Shown piece after piece: positions 9,942-20,925 of a stretch of DNA of 64,000 bases. The number at the start of each line of letters is the position of its first letter. Position 1 is the first letter of the stretch. The notes under the pieces are model-generated. The model searched no databases and was not told the origin of the DNA. It was given only the letters and a program-made list of their open reading frames with translations. Source of the DNA: Deinococcus metalli (GTDB taxonomy: Bacteria; Deinococcota; Deinococci; Deinococcales; Deinococcaceae); assembly GCF_014201805.1 (NCBI RefSeq), contig NZ_JACHFK010000002.1, forward strand, positions 248,001-312,000, given 5' to 3'. Position numbers and translations under genes: made by a program.

Positions 9942-10643
9942 TCAGCGGTACTGCTGGAGGGTTCCGCTGATGGTGTAGGGCACGCCCCGGCTGTCCTTGA
10001 AGGACAGGGTGAAGGGGCCGCTGGCCGGCAGGTTCGGGATGTCGAAGGTGTACGAGACCACGCCGAGGTTGCGGAAGTCGGACTCCCCGCTGGGCAGCGT
10101 GAAGTTGTCCCGGTACGGACCGTCCACCGAGGGAGAAGCGGCGTACTTCCGCCCCGCGACCGTCATGGTGGCCGGCTTGAAGAAGTCCAGGTAGCTCTTC
10201 TCCTTGTCTGGGTTCGCCTTGATCCTGTCAGTCTTGTACGCCAGCTGCCACTGCTCCTCCTCGTCCGCGACGGAGTAGGGGCTGTGCGAGTACACGCGCA
10301 CGGTGATCTTGTGGTTGAGCTTCTGCGCGAACGCGGTGGCCTGGGCGGTGGTCAGGGGCTTGCCCTCTAGCCGCGCGAGGTACGCCTCGTAGCGCAGGCG
10401 CTCGAAGGGCGTGCCGAGCACCACGCCGTCGATCTCCGGTGAGTTCGGACGCAGGATCACGTCCTCGTTGTAGGCCCTGAGCAGGTACGACCCGAGGATG
10501 TACCCGCCCTCCTGGATGCTCATCGCCTCACCGGCCTTGAGCGCCTCGGTCACGATGGCCGGGGTGAGGGTCGGGCTGACCGCCTGCACGGAGCCGACCA
10601 CACTCAGCGCAGCCAGCACGCCCAGCGTCTTCAGTCCGCTCAT
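9942..10643 (-). CDS. Secreted protein of unknown function, PQQ dehydrogenase operon
   Basis: A 233-residue protein with a signal peptide (residues 1-21, cleavage after VQA). No domain recognised; the mature part is rich in Tyr and charged residues and has beta-strand character in its last 90 residues (GVVSYTFDIPNLPASGPFTL). It starts by ATGA overlap with the stop of the PQQ-dependent dehydrogenase, so the two are translationally coupled. Likely a periplasmic partner or assembly factor of that enzyme, comparable in position to MxaJ/XoxJ in methanol oxidation loci; homology to those was not seen. Confidence 0.75.
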   Translation of the reverse strand: MSGLKTLGVLAALSVVGSVQAVSPTLTPAIVTEALKAGEAMSIQEGGYILGSYLLRAYNEDVILRPNSPEIDGVVLGTPFERLRYEAYLARLEGKPLTTAQATAFAQKLNHKITVRVYSHSPYSVADEEEQWQLAYKTDRIKANPDKEKSYLDFFKPATMTVAGRKYAASPSVDGPYRDNFTLPSGESDFRNLGVVSYTFDIPNLPASGPFTLSFKDSRGVPYTISGTLQQYR

Positions 10644-12229
10644 TTGAGGCTGTAGATCGCGATGCGCGACCCGACGTTTTTCACGCCGGCCGTGCCCTTG
10701 GAGGTGTTGCCCGCCGCGACGGCCATGTACTGCTTGCCGGCGATCTCGAAGGTGGAGACCCCGCCGCCGATGGGCGCTTTGTCGATGTTGTCCTTGAACA
10801 GCACCTTGCCGGTCTTGGCGTCCAGCGCGTAGAACGTGCCGTTCATGGCGCCGGCCAGCACCAGGTTGCCGCCGGTCGAGGTCACGCCGCCCACGATCCG
10901 GATGCTGGGCAGTTCGTACTTCCACATGGGCTTGCCGGTGGCCGCGTCGTAGGCGGTGGTGTTGCCCACGGCCTTCTCGGCGGGGTCGAGCTGCATGGAC
11001 CCGCCGAAGAACAGCTGGCCCTTGATCAGGCGCACCTCGCCCAGTTTGACCACGCCGCACCAGTCCACCGAGTTCACGAACAGCATCTTGTTCTGCGGAT
11101 CGTAGGACGGGCCGGACCACTGCGAACCGGCCGAGTAGTTCGGGCAGATCGGCAGGCCTTCACGGGTGGTGGGCTTCTCCTGGTTGGTGGTCTTGATCAT
11201 GGCCTGCTTGAAGACCTCGGTCTTGCTGTCCTCGTTGTAGCCGTGCAGCCAGCCGGCCTTGGTGGCGACCGCCAGACGCTTCTGGCCGTCGACGTCGTAC
11301 AGCACGGGCGCGGCGGCCGTGTCGTAGTCCTTGTCGTCGTGCGGGATCTGCGAATAGTGGTGGTCGTACTTGCCGGTCTCGGCGTCCAGCACCGTCACGG
11401 TGTTCGTGAAGAGGTTGTCGCCGGGGCGGTACTGCGCGGCGAAATCCGGCGCGGGGTTCCCGACCGAGACGTACAGCTTGCCGGTCGCGGTGTCCAGCGT
11501 GTAGCTCGTCCACGTGCTGCCGCCGCCCGTCACGGTGGAGTCGGCCTTTTTCCAGGTGTCGGCGCCGACCTGGCTGCCGGTAGGGATCAGGTCGAAGGTC
11601 CAGGCCTTCTTGCCGGTCTTGGCGTCGAACGCGTACATGTGCGCCTTGATGCCCCAGTCCGCGCCGGCCTCGCCGATGAAGACCTTGCCGTTGTAGTAGA
11701 TGGGCGCGGCCGACAGGAAGTAGCCCACGGTCGAGTCCGCGACCTTGGTGTCCCACAGCTGTTTGCCGGTGCCCGCGTCGATGGCGATCAGGTGGGCGTT
11801 GGGTGTGCCGCGGTACAGCACGCCGTCCGCGATGGCCAGGCCGCGGTTGGTGGTCAGGACCGAGGGGCTGTCCATCATGTACTTGTTGATCCACAGGGCC
11901 TTGCACGTGCGGGCGTCCACTGCGAAGGTGCGGTTGGCCTGCGTGAAGAACAGCACGCCCTTGTAGACCTGCGGCGTGACCTGGAAGCCGCCGTCGTCAC
12001 CGGTCTCGAAGGTGCACATGCGCTGCATCTGCGCCACGTTCGAGGTGTTGATCTGGTCCAGCGGCGAGTACCGCTGGCCGGCATAGCCCTTGTTGTACAT
12101 CAGCCACGAATCGGTCGCCTGGTCGGCATTGTTCAGCTCGTCCTGGGAGGGGCCGGTCATGGCCAGACCCTGGCCGAGCAGCAGGGCGGTGCAAAGAGCG
12201 AAGCCGACGTTCAGTCCTGATTTCCGCAT
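10640..12229 (-). CDS. PQQ-dependent alcohol dehydrogenase
   Basis: A 529-residue periplasmic quinoprotein with an N-terminal signal peptide. Repeated W-motifs of an eight-bladed propeller are visible (YNKGYAGQRYSPLDQI, GDNLFTNTVTVLDAETGKY, IPHDDKDYDTAAAPVLYD). It oxidises an alcohol or aldehyde and passes electrons to cytochrome c, which is encoded just upstream. The adjacent Cys-Cys disulfide ring typical of methanol and ethanol dehydrogenases was not found. The protein is also slightly shorter than that family, so substrate and metal (calcium or lanthanide) are open. Start ATG 12229 has an excellent GGAGG site. Confidence 0.9.
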   Translation of the reverse strand: MRKSGLNVGFALCTALLLGQGLAMTGPSQDELNNADQATDSWLMYNKGYAGQRYSPLDQINTSNVAQMQRMCTFETGDDGGFQVTPQVYKGVLFFTQANRTFAVDARTCKALWINKYMMDSPSVLTTNRGLAIADGVLYRGTPNAHLIAIDAGTGKQLWDTKVADSTVGYFLSAAPIYYNGKVFIGEAGADWGIKAHMYAFDAKTGKKAWTFDLIPTGSQVGADTWKKADSTVTGGGSTWTSYTLDTATGKLYVSVGNPAPDFAAQYRPGDNLFTNTVTVLDAETGKYDHHYSQIPHDDKDYDTAAAPVLYDVDGQKRLAVATKAGWLHGYNEDSKTEVFKQAMIKTTNQEKPTTREGLPICPNYSAGSQWSGPSYDPQNKMLFVNSVDWCGVVKLGEVRLIKGQLFFGGSMQLDPAEKAVGNTTAYDAATGKPMWKYELPSIRIVGGVTSTGGNLVLAGAMNGTFYALDAKTGKVLFKDNIDKAPIGGGVSTFEIAGKQYMAVAAGNTSKGTAGVKNVGSRIAIYSLK

Positions 12230-12335
12230 ACGTGCCTCCTGGGCAGGTGTGGTGAGTCGGAGTGGGGCGTGACAGGCCGTCCCGGCCCCTGGGTGGGGAC
12301 AGGTCGGGAAAGGAAGCGTCAGCGGGGAGCGGGCG

Positions 12336-12713
12336 CTACTTCTTGAAGGTGTAGGCCTTGAGGTCCTTGACCGCCAGCGCCTTGGTGGTGGGCTTGAAGC
12401 CATTCACCTGCAGGATGTACGCGAGCACGTTGATGTACTCGGCTTCCTTCAGGCCGCCGGGCTTGGTCTGGGGCATGGTGGTGGACATGATGAAGTGGAA
12501 GTCGTCCAGGGTGTTGGTGGCCCACTTCTGGAAGAACGTGGTTCCGGCGAGTTTCGGAGCGCCGCCGTTGCTGAGTTTTGCGCCGTGGCACATGGCGCAC
12601 TGCGCGGCGTAGGTCTTGGCGCCGGCCGCCGCCTGGGCCTTGGTGTACTGGGGCGTGGCCGCCAGCGCCGGGCCGGCGAGCAGCAGAGCGGGAAGCAGTC
12701 GGGCGGGGTGCAT
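12336..12713 (-). CDS. Periplasmic c-type cytochrome
   Basis: A 125-residue protein with a signal peptide (1-18) and one haem-binding CAMCH motif (C39, C42, H43). The likely axial methionine lies in MSTTMPQTKPGGL. Single-haem class I cytochrome, the expected electron acceptor for the PQQ dehydrogenase encoded about 106 nt downstream. ATG at 12713 overlaps the stop of the tetR gene (ATGA) and has AAGGAG at the correct distance, so it was preferred over the GTG three bases earlier. Confidence 0.9.
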   Translation of the reverse strand: MHPARLLPALLLAGPALAATPQYTKAQAAAGAKTYAAQCAMCHGAKLSNGGAPKLAGTTFFQKWATNTLDDFHFIMSTTMPQTKPGGLKEAEYINVLAYILQVNGFKPTTKALAVKDLKAYTFKK

Positions 12714-13324
12714 CACGGAGTCTCCTTGGGGGAGGGCTGGAAGAGGGGAAGCAGGAGCGTCATGGCTTCCTGGACGGCCGCGTCGACGCTGCGCTGCCGG
12801 GTGTACAGCCGGGCATAGAACAGGCGTTCGGTGACGGCGGTGTACAGCTGGGCCAGGCTCTCGGCGGGCGTGCGGGCGATCAGGCCACGCGCCTGGGCGT
12901 CCAGAAAGATGGTGGTGTAGATGTCGATGAAAGGCAGGTACCGGTCGGCGTTCTTCGTGTCTTCACGCAGCACCATGTGGGTGAGTTCCAGATCCGCCAC
13001 CAGCAGCGCGTACAGCCTCGAGAGGCCCTGGGCCATCCGCCGCTCGAGGGTCACGCCGGGCGGGCCAGCCATGATCTGCGTGGCCGCGTCGCGCCAGCTG
13101 CGCAGCGTCTCGCTCACGATCTCCTCGAAGGCGGCTTCCTTGCTGGGCCACGTGCGGTAAAACGACGGCTGGGTCAGCTGGGCGGCGGCCACGATGTTGC
13201 TCACCTTGGTGCCGTGCAGACCGTGCCGCGCGAATTCCCGGATGGCGGCCGCACGCAACCGCTGCGTGTTGTGCAGATGCCGCTTCGTCTGTGGGTGAAG
13301 CGGGGAGCCGGGGTCACCCTGCAT
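12713..13324 (-). CDS. TetR-family regulator of the PQQ dehydrogenase operon
   Basis: A 203-residue TetR-type repressor. The N-terminal helix-turn-helix covers about residues 20-65 (AAIREFARHGLHGTKVSNIV, then LTQPSFYRTWPSK). The C-terminal ligand domain is helical. It is the first gene of the operon and is coupled to the cytochrome gene, so it would control its own operon. A GGAGG ribosome site precedes ATG 13324. A 25-bp palindrome sits on its promoter. The inducer is unknown, perhaps the alcohol substrate or its product. Confidence 0.9.
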   Translation of the reverse strand: MQGDPGSPLHPQTKRHLHNTQRLRAAAIREFARHGLHGTKVSNIVAAAQLTQPSFYRTWPSKEAAFEEIVSETLRSWRDAATQIMAGPPGVTLERRMAQGLSRLYALLVADLELTHMVLREDTKNADRYLPFIDIYTTIFLDAQARGLIARTPAESLAQLYTAVTERLFYARLYTRQRSVDAAVQEAMTLLLPLFQPSPKETP

Positions 13325-13355
13325 GCTCCTGAACCTCCTTTCGTTGTGTGAGGGC

Positions 13356-13384
13356 ATGCTAGGAGCCGGTAGATGTACTCTCAA
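13356..13384 (-). promoter_or_regulatory. Promoter of the tetR-cytochrome-dehydrogenase operon
   Basis: Read on the minus strand: TTGAGA (13384-13379), 17-nt spacer, TAGCAT (13361-13356). Transcription would start near 13349, leaving a short leader with GGAGG before ATG 13324. Confidence 0.6.
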
Positions 13385-13399
13385 GCCCCCTCCGAGTAC
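13375..13399. promoter_or_regulatory. Palindromic TetR operator candidate
   Basis: Inverted repeat GTACTC-N13-GAGTAC with perfect 6-bp arms, overlapping the -35 box of the tetR operon promoter. The position fits autorepression by the TetR-family protein encoded just downstream. The rest of the 13325-13571 spacer shows no gene. Confidence 0.5.
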
Positions 13400-13571
13400 C
13401 TTTGTCCTTGATTTTCCGCGTGCCAGTGGTGAGAACCACTCGCCGGCCCCGGGCGGAGCAGGGCGCCGCCGGGCGCTGAGTGACGCCCCAGACGTCGTCT
13501 CGGCCGGGAGCCCACAGGCAGCTTTCATCCCCCTCAGAGAGCTACGGGAACGGTCTGATCGTTCCGGCCAC

Positions 13572-14237
13572 TCAGTCCAGCTGGACGATCACGTCGGCCC
13601 GGTTCCGCGTGCCCTCGATCAGGGCGGCGTTGCGCTGGTCCACGGCCCCCACCCACGCGACGGCGTCGTCGTGTGCGCGGCCGAATGTCTCGTGCCGGCG
13701 GATCAGCCGGTCCACGCGGACGTCGTCCGGCAGGTCCAGGTACCACACCTCGTCGACCGCGGCGCGGACGTCCCGCCAGCGGCCCTCGTCCAGCAGCAGA
13801 TAGTTGCCCTCCGTGAGGATCAGCGGCGTGCCGGCCGGCACGGGGATGGCGCTGCCGATGGACTCCTCCAGCGCCCGGTTGAAGAACGGAGCGTACACGG
13901 TGTCGTCCTTCTCCGCGCGCAGGCGGCGCAGCAGGGCGGCGTAGCCTCCGGCGTCGAAGGTATCCTGCGCGCCCTTGCGGTCCTGGCGGCCCAGCCGCGC
14001 GAGTTCCTCGTTCGCAAGGTGGAAGCCGTCCATGGGGACCACGCACGCGTCCGCGCCCAGGGCGGTGGCCAGTGCCTCACACAGCGTCGATTTCCCGGCG
14101 CCCGGCGCGCCCGTGATGCCGAGGATGCGCCGATCGCCGGCCGTGACCAGCGCGCGGGCCCGCGCGACGAGGGTCTCCAGATCGGCCCGGAGAACCGGGG
14201 GGTGGGATGCGCCGTGGTCAGCCATGCTGGAGGTCAT
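13572..14237 (-). CDS. P-loop nucleoside/pantothenate-kinase-like protein
   Basis: A 221-residue phosphoribulokinase/uridine-kinase-fold enzyme. Walker A is GAPGAGKST (43-51), the PMDGFHL substrate motif follows near residue 68, and EGNYLLLDEGRW forms the Walker-B-like strand. This set is typical of the nucleoside/nucleotide kinase group that includes fructose- and pantothenate-kinase-like proteins next to sugar transporters. An ATG at 14225 (MADHG) is an alternative start. The small molecule phosphorylated cannot be inferred. Confidence 0.85.
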   Translation of the reverse strand: MTSSMADHGASHPPVLRADLETLVARARALVTAGDRRILGITGAPGAGKSTLCEALATALGADACVVPMDGFHLANEELARLGRQDRKGAQDTFDAGGYAALLRRLRAEKDDTVYAPFFNRALEESIGSAIPVPAGTPLILTEGNYLLLDEGRWRDVRAAVDEVWYLDLPDDVRVDRLIRRHETFGRAHDDAVAWVGAVDQRNAALIEGTRNRADVIVQLD

Positions 14238-14256
14238 GATGCCTGATCCCGGCCGC

Positions 14257-15414
14257 TCAGGCGTGGCGCAGCGCCTCGACCACGCTGAGACGGGCGGCCG
14301 TATGCGCGGGCACCAGGGCGGCGAGCACGCCGAGGAGCCCGCTCACGCCCAGCGCCGTGAGGGCCAGGACCGGGGTGAGGGCCGCCGCGTCGATCCCGGC
14401 GAGACTGCGGGTGTAGGCGTTCACGCCGGCGTTGCCGGCCATCCCCAGCAGCACGCCGGCCGCGCCGGCCGCCAGCGCGAGCAGCAGGGCCTCGGTCAGC
14501 ACCACGGCGCGCAGCGTGGCGGGCCGCGCGCCGATGGCCCGCAGCGTGCCGAATTCGCGGATGCGTTCAAACACGCCCATGGCGACGGTGTTCGCCACCG
14601 CCAGCCCGCCCACGATCAGCGCGACCACCGACAGGCCGACGCGGGCAGCGTCCGTGACGCGCAGCGCCCGGTTCACGACCGCGAGCACGTCCCCGCGCGT
14701 CTGGCCCTCCAGCTCCAGCTGACGGGCGAGCGTGGCGGCCACCTGCGGCGCCCGGCCCGGGTCGCGCAGCGTCACGGCCACCAGCGACACCCGCCCCGGC
14801 GTCCCGGCCAGTCGTTGCAGGGTGTCCAGCGGCAGGAAGGTGAAGGTGTCGTTCAGGCCGTGTCCGCCCTCCAGCACGCCGATCACGGTCACGCGCGTGC
14901 CCAGGACGTCCACCCGGCCGCCCACGTCCACTCCGGCGTTGTGGGCGGCGCTGCGGCCCAGCACGGCCACGTCGCGTCCCTCGTCGGCTGCCGTGAGGAC
15001 GCGTCCGCGCGCCGCGCGCAGGCCCCCGAACAGCGCGCCGATGCCCTGGTCGGCCGGCAGGCCGTAGTACACGGCGCTCTGTGCAGGGTCGAGCGACTGC
15101 TTGAGCAGCGTCACGGCGGGCGTGACCTGCACTGCCCCCAGCGGGGCGGCGGCCGCACGCACGCGCGCCACCACGCTGTCCGGCAGGTTCGGCGGGGGCA
15201 ACAGCCCGCTCTGCGCGCCATCGAGCGTGAGCTGCACGTCCGGCCCGACGCTGCGGAACTGCGCCGTGAACACCTGCCGGATGCCCTCGCCCAGCGACAG
15301 GAACACCACCATGCCCGCCACGGCCACGGCCAGGCCCAGCGCGGTCAGCAGCGTCCGCACCAGGCGGCGGCTCAGGCCGCGCCACGCCAGGAGCAGCACG
15401 TCGCTGGGAGTCAT
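14257..15414 (-). CDS. FtsX/MacB-like ABC transporter permease
   Basis: A 385-residue permease of the MacB/LolC type: one N-terminal membrane helix (about 20-42), a large extracytoplasmic MacB-PCD-like domain, and three C-terminal helices (about 265-370), beginning near [17 protein letters not shown]. That last motif is the signature of FtsX permeases. Partner ATPase genes are not adjacent. ATG 15414 was chosen over an upstream GTG because TACGCT, a -10-like box, lies 7 nt upstream, giving a leaderless transcript. It is divergent from the CrtO-like gene. Confidence 0.87.
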   Translation of the reverse strand: MTPSDVLLLAWRGLSRRLVRTLLTALGLAVAVAGMVVFLSLGEGIRQVFTAQFRSVGPDVQLTLDGAQSGLLPPPNLPDSVVARVRAAAAPLGAVQVTPAVTLLKQSLDPAQSAVYYGLPADQGIGALFGGLRAARGRVLTAADEGRDVAVLGRSAAHNAGVDVGGRVDVLGTRVTVIGVLEGGHGLNDTFTFLPLDTLQRLAGTPGRVSLVAVTLRDPGRAPQVAATLARQLELEGQTRGDVLAVVNRALRVTDAARVGLSVVALIVGGLAVANTVAMGVFERIREFGTLRAIGARPATLRAVVLTEALLLALAAGAAGVLLGMAGNAGVNAYTRSLAGIDAAALTPVLALTALGVSGLLGVLAALVPAHTAARLSVVEALRHA

Positions 15415-15464
15415 GCCGCCCAGCGTAGAGCCCGGCGGCCCGGGCACGCCGCTATGCTCGGCGC
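15415..15464. promoter_or_regulatory. Divergent leaderless promoter pair
   Basis: Minus strand: TACGCT (15427-15422) ends 7 nt before ATG 15414. Plus strand: TATGCT (15453-15458) ends 6 nt before ATG 15465. Both genes would give mRNAs starting at or near the first codon, with no ribosome site needed. Confidence 0.5.
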
Positions 15465-15998
15465 ATGAAGTGGCCCCCGACGCCCGTGCTGGTGCGCTTG
15501 GCCGTCACGCTGGGCGCGGCGATCGGCGCGGCGGCCATGGTCGGCCGCACGACCGGCTGGCGGCGCCCCCTCGTGGCCGTCGCCCTGCACGCGGGCCTGA
15601 TGCGCTGGGCGGTGGACGCCCTGCCCGCCCTGTGCCCTGAGCTGCGGGGCGGGTGGTTCCGCGTGCGGGACTGGGAGCCGCGCGTGTACCGGCGCGTGGG
15701 TGTCTACGTGTACATGCGGGGCCTGCGGGTCCTCGGGTGGGAGGCGTTCCGGCGGAGCGCGGTGGGGTTTGCCGGCCGGCGGGCGGAACTGGCCCGCCTG
15801 GAGCGGGCCACCCGTGAGGCCGAGACGAACCACGCCGTGCTGGGCGCCCTGGGGGTGACGCTCGCCGTGCTCGCCGCGCGGCGGCGCTGGTGGGACGCGG
15901 CGCTGTGGCAGCTCCTCCTGACTGCACTGCTGCACGCCTACCCGGTAATGCTCCAGCGCACCCTGCGCGCCCGGCTGGCCCGGCTTCAGCGCCCCTGA
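15465..15998 (+). CDS. CrtO-like carotenoid acyltransferase candidate
   Basis: A 177-residue membrane-associated protein. It follows the layout of glycosyl-4,4'-diaponeurosporenoate acyltransferases (CrtO of staphyloxanthin synthesis). An N-terminal hydrophobic helix is followed by WFRVRDWEPRVYRRV, then the helix ending in REAETNHAVLGALG. The C-terminal HAYPVMLQRTLRARL corresponds to the family's N-x-P...QRYNRxRL end. It ends tail-to-tail, overlapping by 13 nt a UGT-type glycosyltransferase gene. Together they could glycosylate and acylate a carotenoid. The assignment rests on motif spacing; overall identity looks low. Confidence 0.6.
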   Translation: MKWPPTPVLVRLAVTLGAAIGAAAMVGRTTGWRRPLVAVALHAGLMRWAVDALPALCPELRGGWFRVRDWEPRVYRRVGVYVYMRGLRVLGWEAFRRSAVGFAGRRAELARLERATREAETNHAVLGALGVTLAVLAARRRWWDAALWQLLLTALLHAYPVMLQRTLRARLARLQRP

Positions 15999-17251
15999 AG
16001 GAGGCCCTCGATCAGGTCCGCCGCCTCGCGCGGGGCGTCGTGGGCGCGGAACTCTGCCCGGAGGGTCTGCGCGCGTTCGCGGAACCGCGGCTCGCGCAGC
16101 AGGCGCCGTACGGCGCGCCGCACCGCCCCGGGGGCCGGCGTGCGGGTGCCCAGGCGCAGACCCACCCCCGCTACCTGCACGCGCCGGCCGACCTCCAGCT
16201 TGTCCTCGGTGGTGCCGGCGGACAGCACCGGCAGGCCGTGCGACAGCGCGAGCTGCACGCCCCCGTAGCCTCCGTTCGTGACATACACGCTGGCGTGCGG
16301 CAGCATCCGGTCGAAGGGCAGGAACGGCGCCGTGCGCGCGTTGGCCGGAAGTTCGCCCAGGGCCGCCGGATCGCGCACGCCCGCGGCCACGACCAGCACG
16401 GGCTCGTCCGCCAGGGCGCGCACAGTCGGCAGAATTAAGTCGCGCGGGTCCGTGGCGATGGTGCCCTGCGTGACCACCACCACCGGCCGGTCGGCGCGCT
16501 GCACGTCGGGCCACCAGTCCGGCAGCGCGGCACCGGGCGGTGCGGGCGGCGTCAGTGCCCCGATGAAGTGCAGCTGCGGCGGCCGGTCGCTGACGGCGTA
16601 CTCCACGCCCGGCACGCTGGCCTGCAGCAGCAGCGTCGGCGGGATCGGCGGCTCGAAGGGCCGTTCCGGAATGCCCAGGGAGCGGCACACAGCCCGCAGG
16701 TCTCGGTCGGCGCCGCCGAACACCACGCGCTGCGTCACGCGGCGCAGGGCGGCGTTGCGTGCGCGGCCCAGCGGTCCCCGCATGGGCGGCAGCCCCGGCC
16801 CGAACGGCGCCGTGTCTCGGCTGTGGATACCCAGCGGCAGCACGCCCAGCAGCGCGCACGGCGGGCCGCCCAGTTCCTCCAGCAGCAGGCCGGCGCTGAG
16901 GGTCTGTTCGGCCAGCGTCACCTCCCACGGCCACGCCCGGTGCAGGGCTTGGAGGTCACGCAGCTGCGGCAGCATCTGGCCCACGAAGATGTGCCGTGTG
17001 TCGAACTGCACCTGCCGCAGTCCGCTCAGCGCGTCCCGGCCGGGAAAGGCCACGCCGAACGCGCGGTCGTCGTAGTCGCGCGCCAGGGTGAACGGCTCGA
17101 AGGCCGCGCCGGCCGCCCGCACCCGCGCCGCGTACTTGCGCCCCGTGTACCAGCGCAGCTCGTGCCCACGCGCCGCGAGTTCGCGCGCGACCGGCAGCAG
17201 CGGCAGCAGGTGCCCCGCGATGGGCTGCGACGCGATCAGGATGCGGGCCAT
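15986..17251 (-). CDS. UGT-type (GT1) glycosyltransferase, CrtX-like
   Basis: A 421-residue GT-B glycosyltransferase. The N-terminal acceptor domain starts SQPIAGHLLPLLPVARELA with the usual H near residue 14. The C-terminal donor domain has the GT1 nucleotide-sugar region (VVVVTQGTI, then the VTNGGYGGVQLALSHGLPVL box). This is the macrolide/zeaxanthin glucosyltransferase type acting on small lipophilic acceptors. Its convergent overlap with the CrtO-like gene suggests a carotenoid acceptor. A TAGGGT -10-like box lies 9 nt upstream of the ATG, within the terminator stem of the preceding ABC operon. Confidence 0.82.
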   Translation of the reverse strand: MARILIASQPIAGHLLPLLPVARELAARGHELRWYTGRKYAARVRAAGAAFEPFTLARDYDDRAFGVAFPGRDALSGLRQVQFDTRHIFVGQMLPQLRDLQALHRAWPWEVTLAEQTLSAGLLLEELGGPPCALLGVLPLGIHSRDTAPFGPGLPPMRGPLGRARNAALRRVTQRVVFGGADRDLRAVCRSLGIPERPFEPPIPPTLLLQASVPGVEYAVSDRPPQLHFIGALTPPAPPGAALPDWWPDVQRADRPVVVVTQGTIATDPRDLILPTVRALADEPVLVVAAGVRDPAALGELPANARTAPFLPFDRMLPHASVYVTNGGYGGVQLALSHGLPVLSAGTTEDKLEVGRRVQVAGVGLRLGTRTPAPGAVRRAVRRLLREPRFRERAQTLRAEFRAHDAPREAADLIEGLLQGR

Positions 17252-17256
17252 GGAAA

Positions 17257-17285
17257 CCCCACCCTAGCGCGCGGCCAGGGTGGGG
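17257..17285 (-). terminator. Terminator of the sugar ABC operon
   Basis: Perfect 9-bp stem CCCCACCCT (17257-17265) with AGGGTGGGG (17277-17285), 11-nt loop. It follows the binding-protein stop at 17297 and ends 5 nt before the glycosyltransferase ATG at 17251. Confidence 0.6.
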
Positions 17286-17296
17286 CGGTCAGGGGT

Positions 17297-18247
<951 letters not shown>

Positions 18248-18319
18248 GTTGGAACTCCTTGACGGGGCGAGAGGGGCGGGGACGGCGGGCACGGGGGCGC
18301 TCAGGTCATGGCTCTCCCT

Positions 18320-19322
<1,003 letters not shown>

Positions 19323-19336
<14 letters not shown>

Positions 19337-20837
19337 GGGCCTCCCGGCGGCGCAGTCCGGTCGCGTACTGGATCACGTCCTGCTCGCTCAGGCCGCCCGA
19401 GTCGAGGTCGCCCACCACCCGGCCCTCGTGCATGACCAGCAGGCGGTGGCACAACCCCAGCAATTCGGGCAGTTCCGAACTGATCACGATGATGCCCTTG
19501 CCCTGCCGGGCGAGGTCGCCCACCAGCGCGTAGATGTCCCGCTTGGCGCCCACGTCTACACCCCTTGTCGGTTCGTCCAGGATAATCACCTCCGGTTGCA
19601 CCTCCAGAATCTTCGCCAGCGCCAGCTTCTGCTGGTTCCCGCCGGACAGGCTGCCGGCCGGCACGTCCAGCCGGCCCGCACGGATGCCGAAGGTCTGCAC
19701 CGCGCGCTTCAGGGCGCCGTCCTCGGCGCGGGTGTCCAGCAGCGGGCGGGCGTAGTGCTCCAGCGTCATCAGCGTCAGGTTGGGGCGCAGCGCTAGGTCC
19801 ACGTGCAGGCCCTTGCCCTTGCGGTCCTCGCTGAGGTACACCATGCCCGCCTGCACGCCGTCCGCCGGGGACCGCAGGCGCACCGGGCGGCCCCGCACCC
19901 GCACGCTCCGGACGTGGTGGGGCCGCAGACCGAGCAGCCCCTCGATGCTCTCGGTGCGCCCCGCGCCGACCAGGCCGGCCAGGCCCAACACCTCCCCCCG
20001 GCGCAGCGTGAAGGTCACGTCGTGCGCCCAGCCGGGCACGTCCAGGCCCTCCACGTGCAGCAGTTCCTCCGCCAGCGGCTCCATGCGGGGCGGATACATC
20101 GCCTCCAGCTCGCGGCCCACCATCGAGTTCGCCATCTGCGCGGTGCTGAGGTCCGCCGTGTCGGCACTCATGACCACCCGGCCGTCGCGCAGCACCGTGA
20201 CCCGGTCCGTCACGGCTTTCACCTCGTCGAGCTTGTGGCTGATGTACAGGATCGTCACGCCCCCCTCGCGCAGCCGGCGCATCAGGTCGAACAGCGTGGC
20301 GGTCTCGTGCGGGGTGAGCGCGGCGGTCGGCTCGTCCATGATCAGCACCCGCGCCCGGCGCGACAGGGCGCGGGCGATCTCCACGAGCTGTTTCATGGGC
20401 ACGGCCAGGTCGCGCACGCGCACGTCCGGGTCGAGCGTGACCTCCAGCCGCGCGAGCGCTTCGCGCGCCCCCCGGCGCATGGCCGCGTCGTCGAGCAGCG
20501 CGCCGCCCAGTTCGTGGCCCAGGTAGATGTTCTGCGCGACGGTCAGGTCCTCAGCCAGGTTGAATTCCTGGTGGATCAGCACGATGCCGCGCGCCTCGGC
20601 GTCCCGGCCCCCGCGCAGGGTCACGGGCTCGCCGTCCAACACGACGGTGCCGCGCGAGGGCGCATGGTATCCGGCCAGCACCTTCATCAGGGTGCTCTTG
20701 CCGGCGCCGTTTTCGCCCAGCAGCGCGTGGATGCTGCCGGGCTGCACGTCGAAGGTGACGTCGTGCAGCACCTCGACGTCACCGAAGGCCTTGGAGATGC
20801 CCTCGAAACGGACGGCCGCCCGGATGGGTCCGGTCAT
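19323..20837 (-). CDS. Ribose-type sugar ABC transporter ATP-binding protein
   Basis: A 504-residue RbsA-type protein with two tandem ABC cassettes. The first has Walker [10 protein letters not shown] near residue 40; its LSRR region is a degenerate signature. The second has a degenerate Walker A (GLVGAGRTE) and a canonical LSGGNQQK signature followed by [11 protein letters not shown]. This asymmetric arrangement is normal for the family. The start MTGPIRAAV (20837) was chosen because the longer frame would run through the promoter at 20926-20954. Confidence 0.93.
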
Positions 20838-20925
20838 GCCGGCCCGGGAGCAGGGGAGAGCAGGGCGGGAAGACGTCCGGAAACAGGCATGGAACGAACA
20901 CTCCTCGTGCAGTGGCGGTCCACCC

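Noticed and set aside
9942..11120. Longer version of the secreted protein starting inside the PQQ dehydrogenase gene
   Set aside because: The upstream part is out-of-frame dehydrogenase sequence; a clear signal peptide starts at 10643.
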